DNA of 16,285 bases. Origin: an uncultured Roseateles sp. GTDB taxonomy: Bacteria > Pseudomonadota > Gammaproteobacteria > Burkholderiales > Burkholderiaceae. Shown here piece after piece: positions 1 through 6,179 of the stretch. Position 1 is the first letter of the stretch. Every line of letters starts with the position of its first letter. The stretch covers positions 1-16,285 of the forward strand of contig CAMLKW010000089.1 in the NCBI GenBank assembly GCA_946480605.1, in the 5' to 3' direction. The position numbers were made by a program, and so were the translations under genes. A model generated the notes under the pieces. The model saw only the letters and a program-made list of their open reading frames with translations. It did not search any database and had not been told where the DNA came from.

Positions 1-165
1 GCCGCCGACCATCAGCATCGTGAAGCTGAACAGCAGGTACAGCGTGCCGATGTCCTTGTGGTTGGTCGCGAAGACCCAGCGACGCCAGCCGTGCGGATGG
101 TCGTGCGCATGATCGTGGGCATGGTCGCCCGCAGCGTGCCCGTGGGGGTCGAGAACTGCGCTCAT
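1..165 (-). CDS. ctaD: Cytochrome c oxidase subunit I, N-terminal part (cut by window edge)
   Basis: Only the first 55 codons are present; the gene runs off the left edge. The protein is the catalytic, haem- and CuB-carrying subunit of the aa3-type terminal oxidase in the inner membrane, which reduces oxygen and pumps protons. The visible part has a histidine-rich cytoplasmic tail (residues 8-25, eight His alternating with Ala/Asp/Gly/Pro). It is followed by the family signature [18 protein letters not shown], which leads into the first membrane helix. The ATG at 165 is preceded by an AAAGGAAC-type ribosome binding site. It lies 28 bases downstream of coxB on the same strand, as expected for a cox operon. 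The identity is certain from the NHKDIG block; the rest of the protein cannot be seen. Confidence 0.96.
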   Translation of the reverse strand, partial: MSAVLDPHGHAAGDHAHDHAHDHPHGWRRWVFATNHKDIGTLYLLFSFTMLMVGG

Positions 166-193
166 CGTCGGTTCCTTTCGAATACTGCTTGCG

Positions 194-1381
194 TTACTTG
201 CGGGCGGCCACGATTTCGGACGGCTGCACGATCTGGCCGGTCTTGTTGGACCAGGCGTTCTTCGTGTAGGTGATCACCGCGGCGATCTCCGTGTCCGAGA
301 GTTGCTTCCACGCCGGCATCGCACCGTTGGCGGCGCCGTGCAACACGATCTGGATCTGCTTGCTCTTGTCCGCGTCCTGCACGATGGCGGAACCGGCCAG
401 CGGCTTGATCGGGCCGGCACCGGTGCCGTCCGCCTTGTGGCAGGCGGCGCAGTTGGCGGCATAGACCTTTTCGCCACGAGCGGCCAGGGCGTCGAGTTCC
501 CAGACCTTGCTGGGGTCGTCGGCCTTGGCGGCGAGTTCCTTCTTCTTCGTTTCGACCCATGCGGCGTATTCCTGCTGCGGCAGCACCTTCACGTGGATGG
601 GCATGTAGGCGTGCTCCTTGCCGCACAGCTCGGCGCACTGGCCGTAGAAGTCGCCGATCTTCTCGGCCTTGAACCAGGTGTCGCGCACGAAGCCGGGGAT
701 GGCGTCCTGCTTCACGCCGAAGGCCGGCACCATCCAGGCGTGGATGACGTCGTTGGCGGTCGTGATGATGCGGATCTTCTTGTCGACCGGCACGACCAGC
801 GGGTTGTCGACCTTCAGCAGGTAGTTGTCGACGGCCTCAGGCTTGCCGGAGTCGGATGCCTCGCGCTGGGCGCTGTCCAGCGTGGCCAGGAAGCCGATGC
901 CCTCACCCTCGCCCTTCAGGTAGTCGTAGCCCCACTTCCACTGATAGCCGGTGGCCTTGATGGTCACGTCGGCGTTGGTCGTGTCCTTCATCGCGACGAC
1001 CACCTTGGTGGCCGGCAGCGCCATGCCGATGACGATCAGGAAGGGCACCACGGTCCAGGCGATCTCGACACCCACGCTCTCGTGGAAGTTGGCCGACACC
1101 GCACCCTTGGATTTGCGGTGCTTGAAGATCGAATAGAACATGACGCCGAACACCGCCACGAAGATGACGAGGCACACGACCAGCATCATGTTGTGCAGCC
1201 ACATCTGGCTGGACGCGATGCGCGTCACGGGCTCGTGCAGGTTCAGCTGATTGACGCCCGGGCCGCCCTTGAGATCGTTCACCGCGAGGGCCGAACCCGC
1301 GGCCAGGACCGCCGTCGCCGCCAGGGCTGCCTTGGCCCAACCGCGAGAGGCGCTATGCGCTCGTGCGTTCATCATCGTCAT
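194..1381 (-). CDS. coxB: Cytochrome c oxidase subunit II with fused C-terminal cytochrome c domain
   Basis: This 395-residue subunit carries the CuA centre that accepts electrons from cytochrome c and passes them to subunit I. Residues 5-33 look like a Sec signal peptide ending in SALA. Two membrane helices follow at about 61-85 and 103-124. The periplasmic cupredoxin domain holds the CuA ligands H214, C249, C253, H257 and M260 within the [14 protein letters not shown] block. After a lysine-rich linker (about 278-290), a class I cytochrome c domain begins, with haem site C311-A-A-C314-H315 and a likely axial Met at 355. This makes it a caa3-like fusion of about 390 residues, common in Betaproteobacteria. 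The start is uncertain: ATGs at 1381, 1375 and 1372 are all possible and none has a good ribosome site. I chose the first. It precedes ctaD by 28 bases. Confidence 0.95.
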   Translation of the reverse strand: MTMMNARAHSASRGWAKAALAATAVLAAGSALAVNDLKGGPGVNQLNLHEPVTRIASSQMWLHNMMLVVCLVIFVAVFGVMFYSIFKHRKSKGAVSANFHESVGVEIAWTVVPFLIVIGMALPATKVVVAMKDTTNADVTIKATGYQWKWGYDYLKGEGEGIGFLATLDSAQREASDSGKPEAVDNYLLKVDNPLVVPVDKKIRIITTANDVIHAWMVPAFGVKQDAIPGFVRDTWFKAEKIGDFYGQCAELCGKEHAYMPIHVKVLPQQEYAAWVETKKKELAAKADDPSKVWELDALAARGEKVYAANCAACHKADGTGAGPIKPLAGSAIVQDADKSKQIQIVLHGAANGAMPAWKQLSDTEIAAVITYTKNAWSNKTGQIVQPSEIVAARK

Positions 1382-1415
1382 GGTTGTCACTTGTTTTTTC
1401 GAAGATCGGCGCCTG

Positions 1416-1446
1416 CCTCCGGCGCCATGCCGGCGGATGCCGGAGG
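1416..1446 (-). repeat. Inverted repeat/hairpin in the coxB leader
   Basis: Perfect 8-base arms CCTCCGGC (1416-1423) and GCCGGAGG (1439-1446) enclose a 15-base loop that can itself pair (GCC 1424-1426 with GGC 1432-1434). A GGCGCC palindrome lies on each side of 1410-1426, giving alternative pairings. It lies in the 136-base gap between the BioC-like stop and the coxB start. Neither strand has a T-run after it, so it is not a simple intrinsic terminator. It could be a leader structure or a Rho-dependent 3' end. I see no convincing promoter in this gap. Confidence 0.45.
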
Positions 1447-1517
1447 GGCGTCGGGGACGTCGCAGGCGCAGTGGATCGGGCCCGGCTTGCACCCGACCCT
1501 GATAGCAACGCGGGATT

Positions 1518-2486
1518 TTAGCCCACGGCCCCAGGGGCAGCGTCCAAGCGTAAGTCCGCGTTTTCACTCCCTCGCCGCCCCTGGCGCAGCGAAGCGCGCA
1601 TCGCGTCGACGGAGATGTTGGTTTCTGGCGCCACCGTGAGACGCGGCGCGGCCTTGAACGCATGGCCAAACACCAGCTCCACGGTCAGCACCAGGCGGCC
1701 TTCGCGATCGCGCAAGCCTTGCAGCTGTTCCAGCAACTGCGCACGCCAGCGCCGCCCACGCAGGCCGGCGAAGCGGCCGGGCGCGAGGTTGCCGCCCAGC
1801 GCCCGCAGATCCTCCAGCAACCGCTCGGGGCTGGCCCAGGTCAGGGTCAGGCGCTGCTGGTCCATGACGGGGTCGGCAAAGCCGGCCTTCAGCACCAGGT
1901 CGCCGATGTCGTGCATGTCCCACCAGTCCGGCGCAGGTCGGCCCCAGCCCTGGCGGGCGTACAGCGGGCGCAACTCGACAAAACTGTCAGGCCCCAGGCA
2001 GGAGAACATGACGAAGCCGCCCACCGCCAGGCTGGCCTGCCAGCGCGCCAGCAGGGCCGGCAAGTCGGACTGGGCATGCAAGGCCATGTTGGACCAGAGC
2101 AGTTGCACCTCGGGCCGGGCCGGCAAGACCTCCACCCGACCTGACGTCCCGCCCGCCAGGCGCCGCCACCAATTGGGTGCGCGGTCCTGCCCGGCGCGCG
2201 CCGCCAGCACAGCGTCGTCTTCGTGCCACAGCATCTCGGCATCGGGATAGGCCTGGCGCAACAGCCCGGCGCTGGCACCCAGCGCGGGCGACGCGTCCAG
2301 CACGCGGGCCGGCCGCAGCTTGATGAAGGGCAGGCGCTCGGCCATGCGGGCCGCCGCCTCGGCATGCAGCCAGGGCGGCTGGGCGGCACCAGCGAGACGC
2401 AAGGACTGCCGGCGCAGCGCCGCATCATCAATATCCTGGGGCCGCGGCCCCTTGTTTGAAGTAGGGGCCGATGCCGTCTCGCTCAT
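1518..2486 (-). CDS. BioC-like methyltransferase-fold protein (malonyl-ACP O-methyltransferase family)
   Basis: This 322-residue protein resembles betaproteobacterial BioC, which methylates malonyl-ACP to prime pimelate synthesis for biotin. The matching parts are residues 131-173 (SNMALHAQSDLPALL then GGFVMFSCLGPDSFVELR), residues 191-215 (MHDIGDLVLKAGFADPVMD), and the tail around FGHAFKAAP (273-281). The odd part is the SAM-binding loop: at 62-72 it reads VLDASPALGAS instead of the usual acidic residue plus GxGxG pattern. The acidic end of strand 2 is also not obvious. It is longer than E. coli BioC (about 250 residues), with an N-terminal extension of about 18 residues. The start ATG at 2486 lacks a clear Shine-Dalgarno. 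No other biotin gene is nearby. It may be a working but divergent BioC, or a non-catalytic relative; I leave the symbol blank for that reason. Confidence 0.75.
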   Translation of the reverse strand: MSETASAPTSNKGPRPQDIDDAALRRQSLRLAGAAQPPWLHAEAAARMAERLPFIKLRPARVLDASPALGASAGLLRQAYPDAEMLWHEDDAVLAARAGQDRAPNWWRRLAGGTSGRVEVLPARPEVQLLWSNMALHAQSDLPALLARWQASLAVGGFVMFSCLGPDSFVELRPLYARQGWGRPAPDWWDMHDIGDLVLKAGFADPVMDQQRLTLTWASPERLLEDLRALGGNLAPGRFAGLRGRRWRAQLLEQLQGLRDREGRLVLTVELVFGHAFKAAPRLTVAPETNISVDAMRASLRQGRRGSENADLRLDAAPGAVG

Positions 2487-2495
2487 GGGCTGGTC

Positions 2496-2503
2496 AGTAT
2501 ATT
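2496..2503. promoter_or_regulatory. Possible overlapping divergent -10 elements between the BioC-like gene and comF
   Basis: In a very GC-rich stretch, the short AT island AGTATATT holds TATATT on the plus strand (2498-2503) and TATACT on the minus strand (complement of 2496-2501). Both would place transcription starts close to, or at, the proposed start codons 2510 (comF) and 2486 (BioC-like). I see no good -35 element for either direction, so this rests on the -10 matches alone. Confidence 0.3.
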
Positions 2504-2509
2504 GAGCCG

Positions 2510-3265
2510 ATGCCGGAGCGACACCCAGCCGTCCCCAAGCCCCCGCTGATCGAGAAGGTGTTGATGCGCTGCGCCGGCCAATGTGCGGTGTGCCGCGCCT
2601 GGAGCCACGAGACCATCTGCACCAGCTGCGTGGGCCTCTACGCCCGGCCGCAGCCGCGCTGCTGGACCTGCGCGGCGCGGCTGCCGCCCGAGCTGATGGG
2701 CCGGCCCCGGCCGCAGTGCGGGCGCTGCCTCGTGGAGGCACCGCCGCTGGACCGTGCCGTCGCGGCGCTGGACTACCGCTTCCCCTGGGACGGCCTGCTG
2801 CAGCACTTCAAGTACCACCAGGCGCTGGAACTGCGCGAGAGCCTGCTGGAGCGGCTGAACTCGGCCCTCACCGCCGCCGAGGTGGCCACGCCGGACTGGC
2901 TGCTGCCGGTGCCACTGTCACCCCAGCGGCTGCGCGAGCGCGGCTACAACCAGTCGCACGAGTTGGCCAAGGCGCTGGCGCGGCGGCGCGGCCTGCGCTG
3001 CGAGCCCGAGATGCTGCTGCGCGTGCGCCACAACGCTGCCCAGGCCAGCCTGAAGCTGGATGCCCGCACGGCCAACGTGCGCGGCGTGTTCGCCGTCGAT
3101 CCGCTGCGCTCGTCCAAGCTGCGCGGCAGCAGCGTGGCCTTGCTGGACGACGTGATGACCAGCGGCGCCACGCTGTTCGAGCTGGCCCGCGTGCTGCTGC
3201 AGGCCGGCGTCATGAGCGTGCAGGCCTGGGTGGTGGCCCGCACGCCGGAGCCTGGAGACGAGTGA
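2510..3265 (+). CDS. comF: ComF family phosphoribosyltransferase-like protein
   Basis: This 251-residue member of the ComF/GntX family has cysteine pairs and a PRTase domain. In naturally competent bacteria ComF assists DNA uptake across the inner membrane; in others its role is unclear. Two zinc-finger-like modules are visible: C25/C28 with C37/C40, and C51/C54 with C70/C73. The PRTase part contains LRERGYNQSHELA (141-153) and the PRPP loop LLDDVMTSGAT (211-221). The start is a choice. The ATG at 2510 keeps the hydrophobic helix that normally precedes the first CxxC. The ATG at 2564 has a better ribosome site (GAGAAGG, 5-base spacing) but leaves only four residues before that motif. The ATG at 2471 would overlap the divergent gene. 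It is followed by trmL 21 bases later and is probably co-transcribed with it. Confidence 0.88.
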   Translation: MPERHPAVPKPPLIEKVLMRCAGQCAVCRAWSHETICTSCVGLYARPQPRCWTCAARLPPELMGRPRPQCGRCLVEAPPLDRAVAALDYRFPWDGLLQHFKYHQALELRESLLERLNSALTAAEVATPDWLLPVPLSPQRLRERGYNQSHELAKALARRRGLRCEPEMLLRVRHNAAQASLKLDARTANVRGVFAVDPLRSSKLRGSSVALLDDVMTSGATLFELARVLLQAGVMSVQAWVVARTPEPGDE

Positions 3266-3286
3266 GCAGCGCGGACAATGCCGCGC

Positions 3287-3757
3287 ATGTTCCACATCGT
3301 CCTCGTCCACCCCGAGATCCCGCCCAACACGGGCAACGTGATCCGCCTGGCCGCCAATACCGGCTGCAGCCTGCACCTGATTGAGCCGCTGGGCTTCTCG
3401 ATGGAGGACCGGCTGCTGCAGCGTGCCGGGCTGGACTACCACGAGTACGCCCGCGTGCAGCGGCACGCGGACTGGAGCAGCTTCCTCGCCACCGAGTCGC
3501 CGGACCCGGCGCGCATGTTCGCCTTCACCACGCGGGGAAGTCGCCCGTTCGCTGAAGTCCAGTGGCGGGCCGGCGATTGGTTCGTCTTCGGCAGCGAGAC
3601 GGCCGGCCTGCCGCCCGCACTGCGCGACGGCTTTGCGCTCGAACAACGTGTTCGCCTGCCCATGCGCGAGGGGCAGCGCAGCCTCAACCTGAGCAACAGC
3701 GTGGCGGTGGCCGTCTTCGAGGCCTGGCGGCAGAACGGCTACGCGGGCGGCGCCTGA
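3287..3757 (+). CDS. trmL: tRNA (cytidine(34)-2'-O)-methyltransferase
   Basis: This 156-residue SPOUT-fold enzyme methylates the ribose of the wobble base (C34, or cmnm5U34) in tRNA-Leu isoacceptors, using SAM as donor. It matches E. coli TrmL (157 residues) along its length. It opens with HIVLVHPEIPPNTGN and has the RAGLDYHEY segment. The knot motifs FVFGSETAGLP and RSLNLSNSVAVAVFEAWRQ bind SAM and form the dimer. The start was set at the ATG giving MFHIVLVHPE, which aligns with the family; an in-frame ATG three codons earlier (3278) is possible, and neither has a strong ribosome site. The stop codon TGA is immediately followed by the stop codon of convergent gpsA. Confidence 0.95.
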   Translation: MFHIVLVHPEIPPNTGNVIRLAANTGCSLHLIEPLGFSMEDRLLQRAGLDYHEYARVQRHADWSSFLATESPDPARMFAFTTRGSRPFAEVQWRAGDWFVFGSETAGLPPALRDGFALEQRVRLPMREGQRSLNLSNSVAVAVFEAWRQNGYAGGA

Positions 3758-4765
3758 CTACTCAGCCCGCGCGTCGCGGCTCATCAACAGCGCGACGGCC
3801 TGGTCGGCACGCAGCCGGCCATCCAGCAAGGCCACCATGCCCTCGGTGATGGGCATGTCCACGCCCGCCGCGCGTGCACGCGCCAGCACCGTGGGCGCGC
3901 TGTAGACGCCCTCGGCCACATGGCCCAGCCGGGCCAGGATGTCGGGCAATGCCAGCCCTTCGGCCAGCATCAGACCGACGCGGCGGTTGCGCGACAGGTC
4001 GCCCGTGGCTGTCAGCACCAGGTCGCCCAGGCCCGACAGGCCCATGAAGGTCTCGGGCCGCGCGCCCAGCGCCAGGCCCAGGCGCATCATCTCGGCCAGG
4101 CCGCGCGTGATCAGCGCGGCCCGGGCATTCAGGCCCGGCGCATCCGGCGCAGCATGGGACAGGCCGTCGCAGACGCCCACGGCAATGGCCAGCACGTTCT
4201 TCACCGCCCCGCCCACCTCCACGCCGACCGGGTCGCCCGAGGTGTAGACGCGCAGCCGCTCGCCGTGGAAGGCATCGACCGCGGCCTGCGCCAGCCCGGC
4301 GTCCTCGCTGGCCGCAACCAGCGCCGTCGGTCGCCCGGCCGCCACCTCCTGCGCAAAGCTGGGGCCGGACAGCACGCCGACCTTCATGGCCGGCTGCAGT
4401 TCGCGCGCGATCTCGTGCCCCAGCCGGCCCGTACCGGCCTCGAAGCCCTTGCACAGCCACAGCACCCGCTGCGTCGCAGGCAGTGCCGCCAGCGTCTCGC
4501 GCAGGCCGGACATCGGCGTCGCGACGATGGTGAGGCCTTCGGCTGCGTGGGCAATCGCCTCCTCGCGCGCGGCGGTCAGCGCCAATGCGGGCGGCAGCTC
4601 GCTGTCGGGCAGGTAGGCCGCGTTGCGGCGGCCGGCCCGCATCGCCTCGACCGCCGCGGCATCGCGCCCCCACAGGCTCACGTCATGGCCGGCGCGGGCA
4701 GCCTGGATGGCCAACGCCGTGCCCCAGGCACCGGCGCCGAGAACGCTGATCTTCATCGTCGTCAT
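3758..4765 (-). CDS. gpsA: Glycerol-3-phosphate dehydrogenase [NAD(P)+]
   Basis: This 335-residue cytoplasmic enzyme reduces dihydroxyacetone phosphate to sn-glycerol 3-phosphate, the backbone precursor for phospholipids. Visible features are the dinucleotide-binding loop GAGAWGTAL (10-18), CKGFE (105-109), [18 protein letters not shown] (133-150), the catalytic lysine K189 in [18 protein letters not shown], and LSRNRRVG near 258-264. Length is normal for the family. The ATG at 4765 is used; the ATG at 4756 (MKISVLG) matches many homologues equally well, and neither has a clear ribosome site. It follows secB with a 67-base gap that contains a strong minus-strand terminator. Its expression therefore depends on readthrough or on a promoter inside that gap. 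Confidence 0.96.
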   Translation of the reverse strand: MTTMKISVLGAGAWGTALAIQAARAGHDVSLWGRDAAAVEAMRAGRRNAAYLPDSELPPALALTAAREEAIAHAAEGLTIVATPMSGLRETLAALPATQRVLWLCKGFEAGTGRLGHEIARELQPAMKVGVLSGPSFAQEVAAGRPTALVAASEDAGLAQAAVDAFHGERLRVYTSGDPVGVEVGGAVKNVLAIAVGVCDGLSHAAPDAPGLNARAALITRGLAEMMRLGLALGARPETFMGLSGLGDLVLTATGDLSRNRRVGLMLAEGLALPDILARLGHVAEGVYSAPTVLARARAAGVDMPITEGMVALLDGRLRADQAVALLMSRDARAE

Positions 4766-4782
4766 GCGCAGAAGTGTCCACC

Positions 4783-4812
4783 AAGAAAAACGCCCCGCTG
4801 CGGGCGGGGCGT
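4783..4812 (-). terminator. Intrinsic terminator after secB
   Basis: A perfect 9-base stem (4790-4798 with 4804-4812) and a 5-base loop is followed, in the minus direction, by TTTTTCTT. It lies 20 bases past the secB stop, and its T-run ends only 17 bases before the gpsA start at 4765. The plus direction has no T-run, so it acts on secB transcripts. Confidence 0.85.
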
Positions 4813-4832
4813 CGTCACGGAGCGGGCTCGTC

Positions 4833-5306
4833 TCAGTTGACGGCCTGGCCGCCCTGGGCGGCGCGCTGGGCCTGCTGGGCTTCGAACATGGCCTGGAAGT
4901 TCACTTCGGTCAGCAGCACGGGCGGGAAGCCGGCGCGGGTGCAGACGTCGGACACGATGGCGCGCAGGTAGGGGTAGATCATCTGCGGGCAGACGATGCC
5001 CAGGATGCCTTCGACCTGGTCCTGCGGCACGTTGCGGATCTCGAAGATGCCGGCCTGCTTGGCCTCGACCAGGAACAGCGTCTTGTCGCCGACCTTGGTG
5101 TTGACGGTGGCCGTCACGCAGACTTCGAAGATGCCGTCCGTGACGTTCTCGGCCGACAGCGTCAGGTTGATGTCGACCTGAGGCTGCTGCTGTTCCAGCA
5201 GGATGTGCGGGGCGTTGGGCTGCTCCAGCGACAGATCCTTCAGGTACATGCGCTGGATCTGGAAAACGGGGGTGCCTTCGGCGGCGGCTTGGATCTCGTC
5301 GGCCAT
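4833..5306 (-). CDS. secB: Protein-export chaperone SecB
   Basis: This 157-residue cytoplasmic chaperone works as a tetramer. It holds precursor proteins unfolded and delivers them to SecA at the Sec translocon. The sequence shows the family's [20 protein letters not shown] start, the strand [23 protein letters not shown], and the C-terminal [27 protein letters not shown] segment with a Gln/Ala-rich tail. Length matches the family. The chosen ATG gives [10 protein letters not shown]; a reading from the upstream TTG at 5327 would add seven residues but fits homologues less well. The start sits only 16 bases past the terminator of the preceding grx gene. The gene order rhodanese, grx, secB, gpsA is a familiar betaproteobacterial arrangement. 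Confidence 0.97.
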   Translation of the reverse strand: MADEIQAAAEGTPVFQIQRMYLKDLSLEQPNAPHILLEQQQPQVDINLTLSAENVTDGIFEVCVTATVNTKVGDKTLFLVEAKQAGIFEIRNVPQDQVEGILGIVCPQMIYPYLRAIVSDVCTRAGFPPVLLTEVNFQAMFEAQQAQRAAQGGQAVN

Positions 5307-5321
5307 GGAAACGGGTCTTTC

Positions 5322-5353
5322 AAACAAAAGCCCGCGAGCGGCGTGCTGCGGGC
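5322..5353 (-). terminator. Intrinsic terminator after the glutaredoxin gene
   Basis: The arms GCCCGC (5330-5335) and GCGGGC (5348-5353), extended inside by AGC/GCT, form a hairpin. In the minus direction it is followed by TTTTGTTT (5322-5329). It lies 62 bases beyond the grx stop and 16 bases before the secB ATG, so it may be a partial terminator that sets how much secB message comes from upstream. Confidence 0.7.
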
Positions 5354-5415
5354 GGCGGGGCGGATTATCAGCGCAGGCCCGTGGCGGGCCCGTGGGGGCT
5401 TGCCCGGTCTTGAAA

Positions 5416-5676
5416 TCAGGCCGCCTGGAGCAAGGGCAGCAGTCCGCCGCGCTGGTCCAGCGCGATCAGGTCGTCGCAGCCCCCCACATGGGTGTCGCCG
5501 ATAAAGATCTGCGGCACGGTGCGGCGGCCCGTCTTGTCCATCATGGCCTGTCGCTCGGCGGGGTTCAGGTCCACGCGGATCTCATCGATCTCGCCGACGC
5601 CGCGCTGCTTCAGCAGCATCTTGGCGCGCACGCAGAACGGGCAGACCAGGGTGGTGTACATCTTCACGGGCGCCAT
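5416..5676 (-). CDS. grxC: Glutaredoxin 3 (GrxC-type dithiol glutaredoxin)
   Basis: This 86-residue thioredoxin-fold protein reduces disulfides and protein-glutathione mixed disulfides, with glutathione as electron donor. It has the dithiol active site C12-P-F-C15, the cis-proline loop TVPQIFIG (53-60) and the glutathione-binding GGCDDL (65-70). The usual Tyr in CPYC is Phe here, a common variant. The ATG at 5676 has an excellent Shine-Dalgarno, TAAGGAG, seven bases upstream. The TAA of that sequence is also the stop codon of the rhodanese gene, so the two are almost certainly translated from one message. The length equals that of E. coli Grx3 within a few residues. Confidence 0.93.
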   Translation of the reverse strand: MAPVKMYTTLVCPFCVRAKMLLKQRGVGEIDEIRVDLNPAERQAMMDKTGRRTVPQIFIGDTHVGGCDDLIALDQRGGLLPLLQAA

Positions 5677-5683
5677 CGCCAGA

Positions 5684-5690
5684 CTCCTTA
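5684..5690 (-). promoter_or_regulatory. Ribosome binding site of grxC overlapping the rhodanese stop codon
   Basis: TAAGGAG on the minus strand serves as stop (TAA, 5690-5688) for the rhodanese gene and as Shine-Dalgarno for grxC. The arrangement points to translational coupling and confirms the grxC start at 5676. Confidence 0.8.
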
Positions 5691-6098
5691 CGCGGTTTTT
5701 TCAACCGGCAGGCTCGCTTCACGCCAGGCCTTGAAGCCACCCGCCAGCACCTGGGCTTTCTCGTAGCCCAGCTTGCGCAGCATGCCAGCGGCGCGGCCGG
5801 CGCGTGCGCCGGTCGGACACACCAACACCAGCGGCAAGGCCTTGTTGGAGGGCAGTTGCTTGTGGCCCTCGATCTGGCCAAAGGGAATGTTGCGCGCGCC
5901 GACGGCGTGGCCCTTGGCGAACTCCTCGGGCTCGCTGACGTCGATAAGGACGCCCTTCTCGCGGTTGATCAGCTGCACTGCCTCGGCGGGGCTGACGGCC
6001 TTGCCTTGCGAGCCGGACGCCAGCAGGGGCCACAGCAGCATGCCGCCGGAGACCAGCGCTGCGAGGATGAGGAACCAGTTTTGAATCAGGAAGTTCAA
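5688..6098 (-). CDS. Membrane-anchored rhodanese-like domain protein
   Basis: This 136-residue protein has an N-terminal membrane helix (about 8-26) followed by a single rhodanese domain. The active-site loop CPTGAR starts at C94, so the catalytic cysteine that forms a persulfide is present. The domain also has INREKGVLIDVSEPEEFAKGH (44-64) and the closing LAGGFKAWR (118-126). Such proteins handle sulfane sulfur or thiosulfate; the true substrate is unknown. The start is a TTG: no ATG is suitably placed, and homologues begin with the same hydrophobic stretch. The ribosome site is weak. It is the first gene of the rhodanese-grxC-secB-gpsA run, 81 bases after the MCP gene, and has a possible -10 (GATAAT) in that gap. 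Confidence 0.88.
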   Translation of the reverse strand: MNFLIQNWFLILAALVSGGMLLWPLLASGSQGKAVSPAEAVQLINREKGVLIDVSEPEEFAKGHAVGARNIPFGQIEGHKQLPSNKALPLVLVCPTGARAGRAAGMLRKLGYEKAQVLAGGFKAWREASLPVEKTA

Positions 6099-6134
6099 GC
6101 GGACACCGTCGGTGGACTGTCGGAAAAGCCGGCG

Positions 6135-6140
6135 ATTATC
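6135..6140 (-). promoter_or_regulatory. Possible -10 element for the rhodanese-grxC-secB run
   Basis: GATAAT on the minus strand (one change from TATAAT) lies 37 bases before the TTG start, in an otherwise GC-rich gap. The position 17 bases upstream holds only a poor -35 (CCGGAC). The position fits a short leader, but the call rests on the -10 alone. Confidence 0.35.
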
Positions 6141-6157
6141 CGCGAGCGGGCGCAGCC

Positions 6158-6179
6158 GTCCGGGCGCGCGCCGCCGGAC
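6158..6179 (-). repeat. GC-rich hairpin directly after the MCP stop codon
   Basis: The arms GTCCGG (6158-6163) and CCGGAC (6174-6179) enclose a 10-base G/C loop and touch the MCP stop codon. There is no T-run, so it would be at best a 3'-end stabiliser or part of a Rho-dependent end. Confidence 0.4.

Noticed and set aside
302..1639. Long plus-strand open frame opposite coxB
   Set aside because: His/Val/Gly/Leu-rich translation with no family similarity; it mirrors coxB codon bias in high-GC DNA.
3920..4840. Long plus-strand open frame opposite gpsA
   Set aside because: Low-complexity Gln/Arg/His translation typical of the antisense of a real gene; gpsA is unambiguous.
5304..5327. SecB start at the upstream TTG (5327)
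   Set aside because: It would add seven residues not typical of the family and the TTG lies within the terminator T-run; the ATG at 5306 is simpler.
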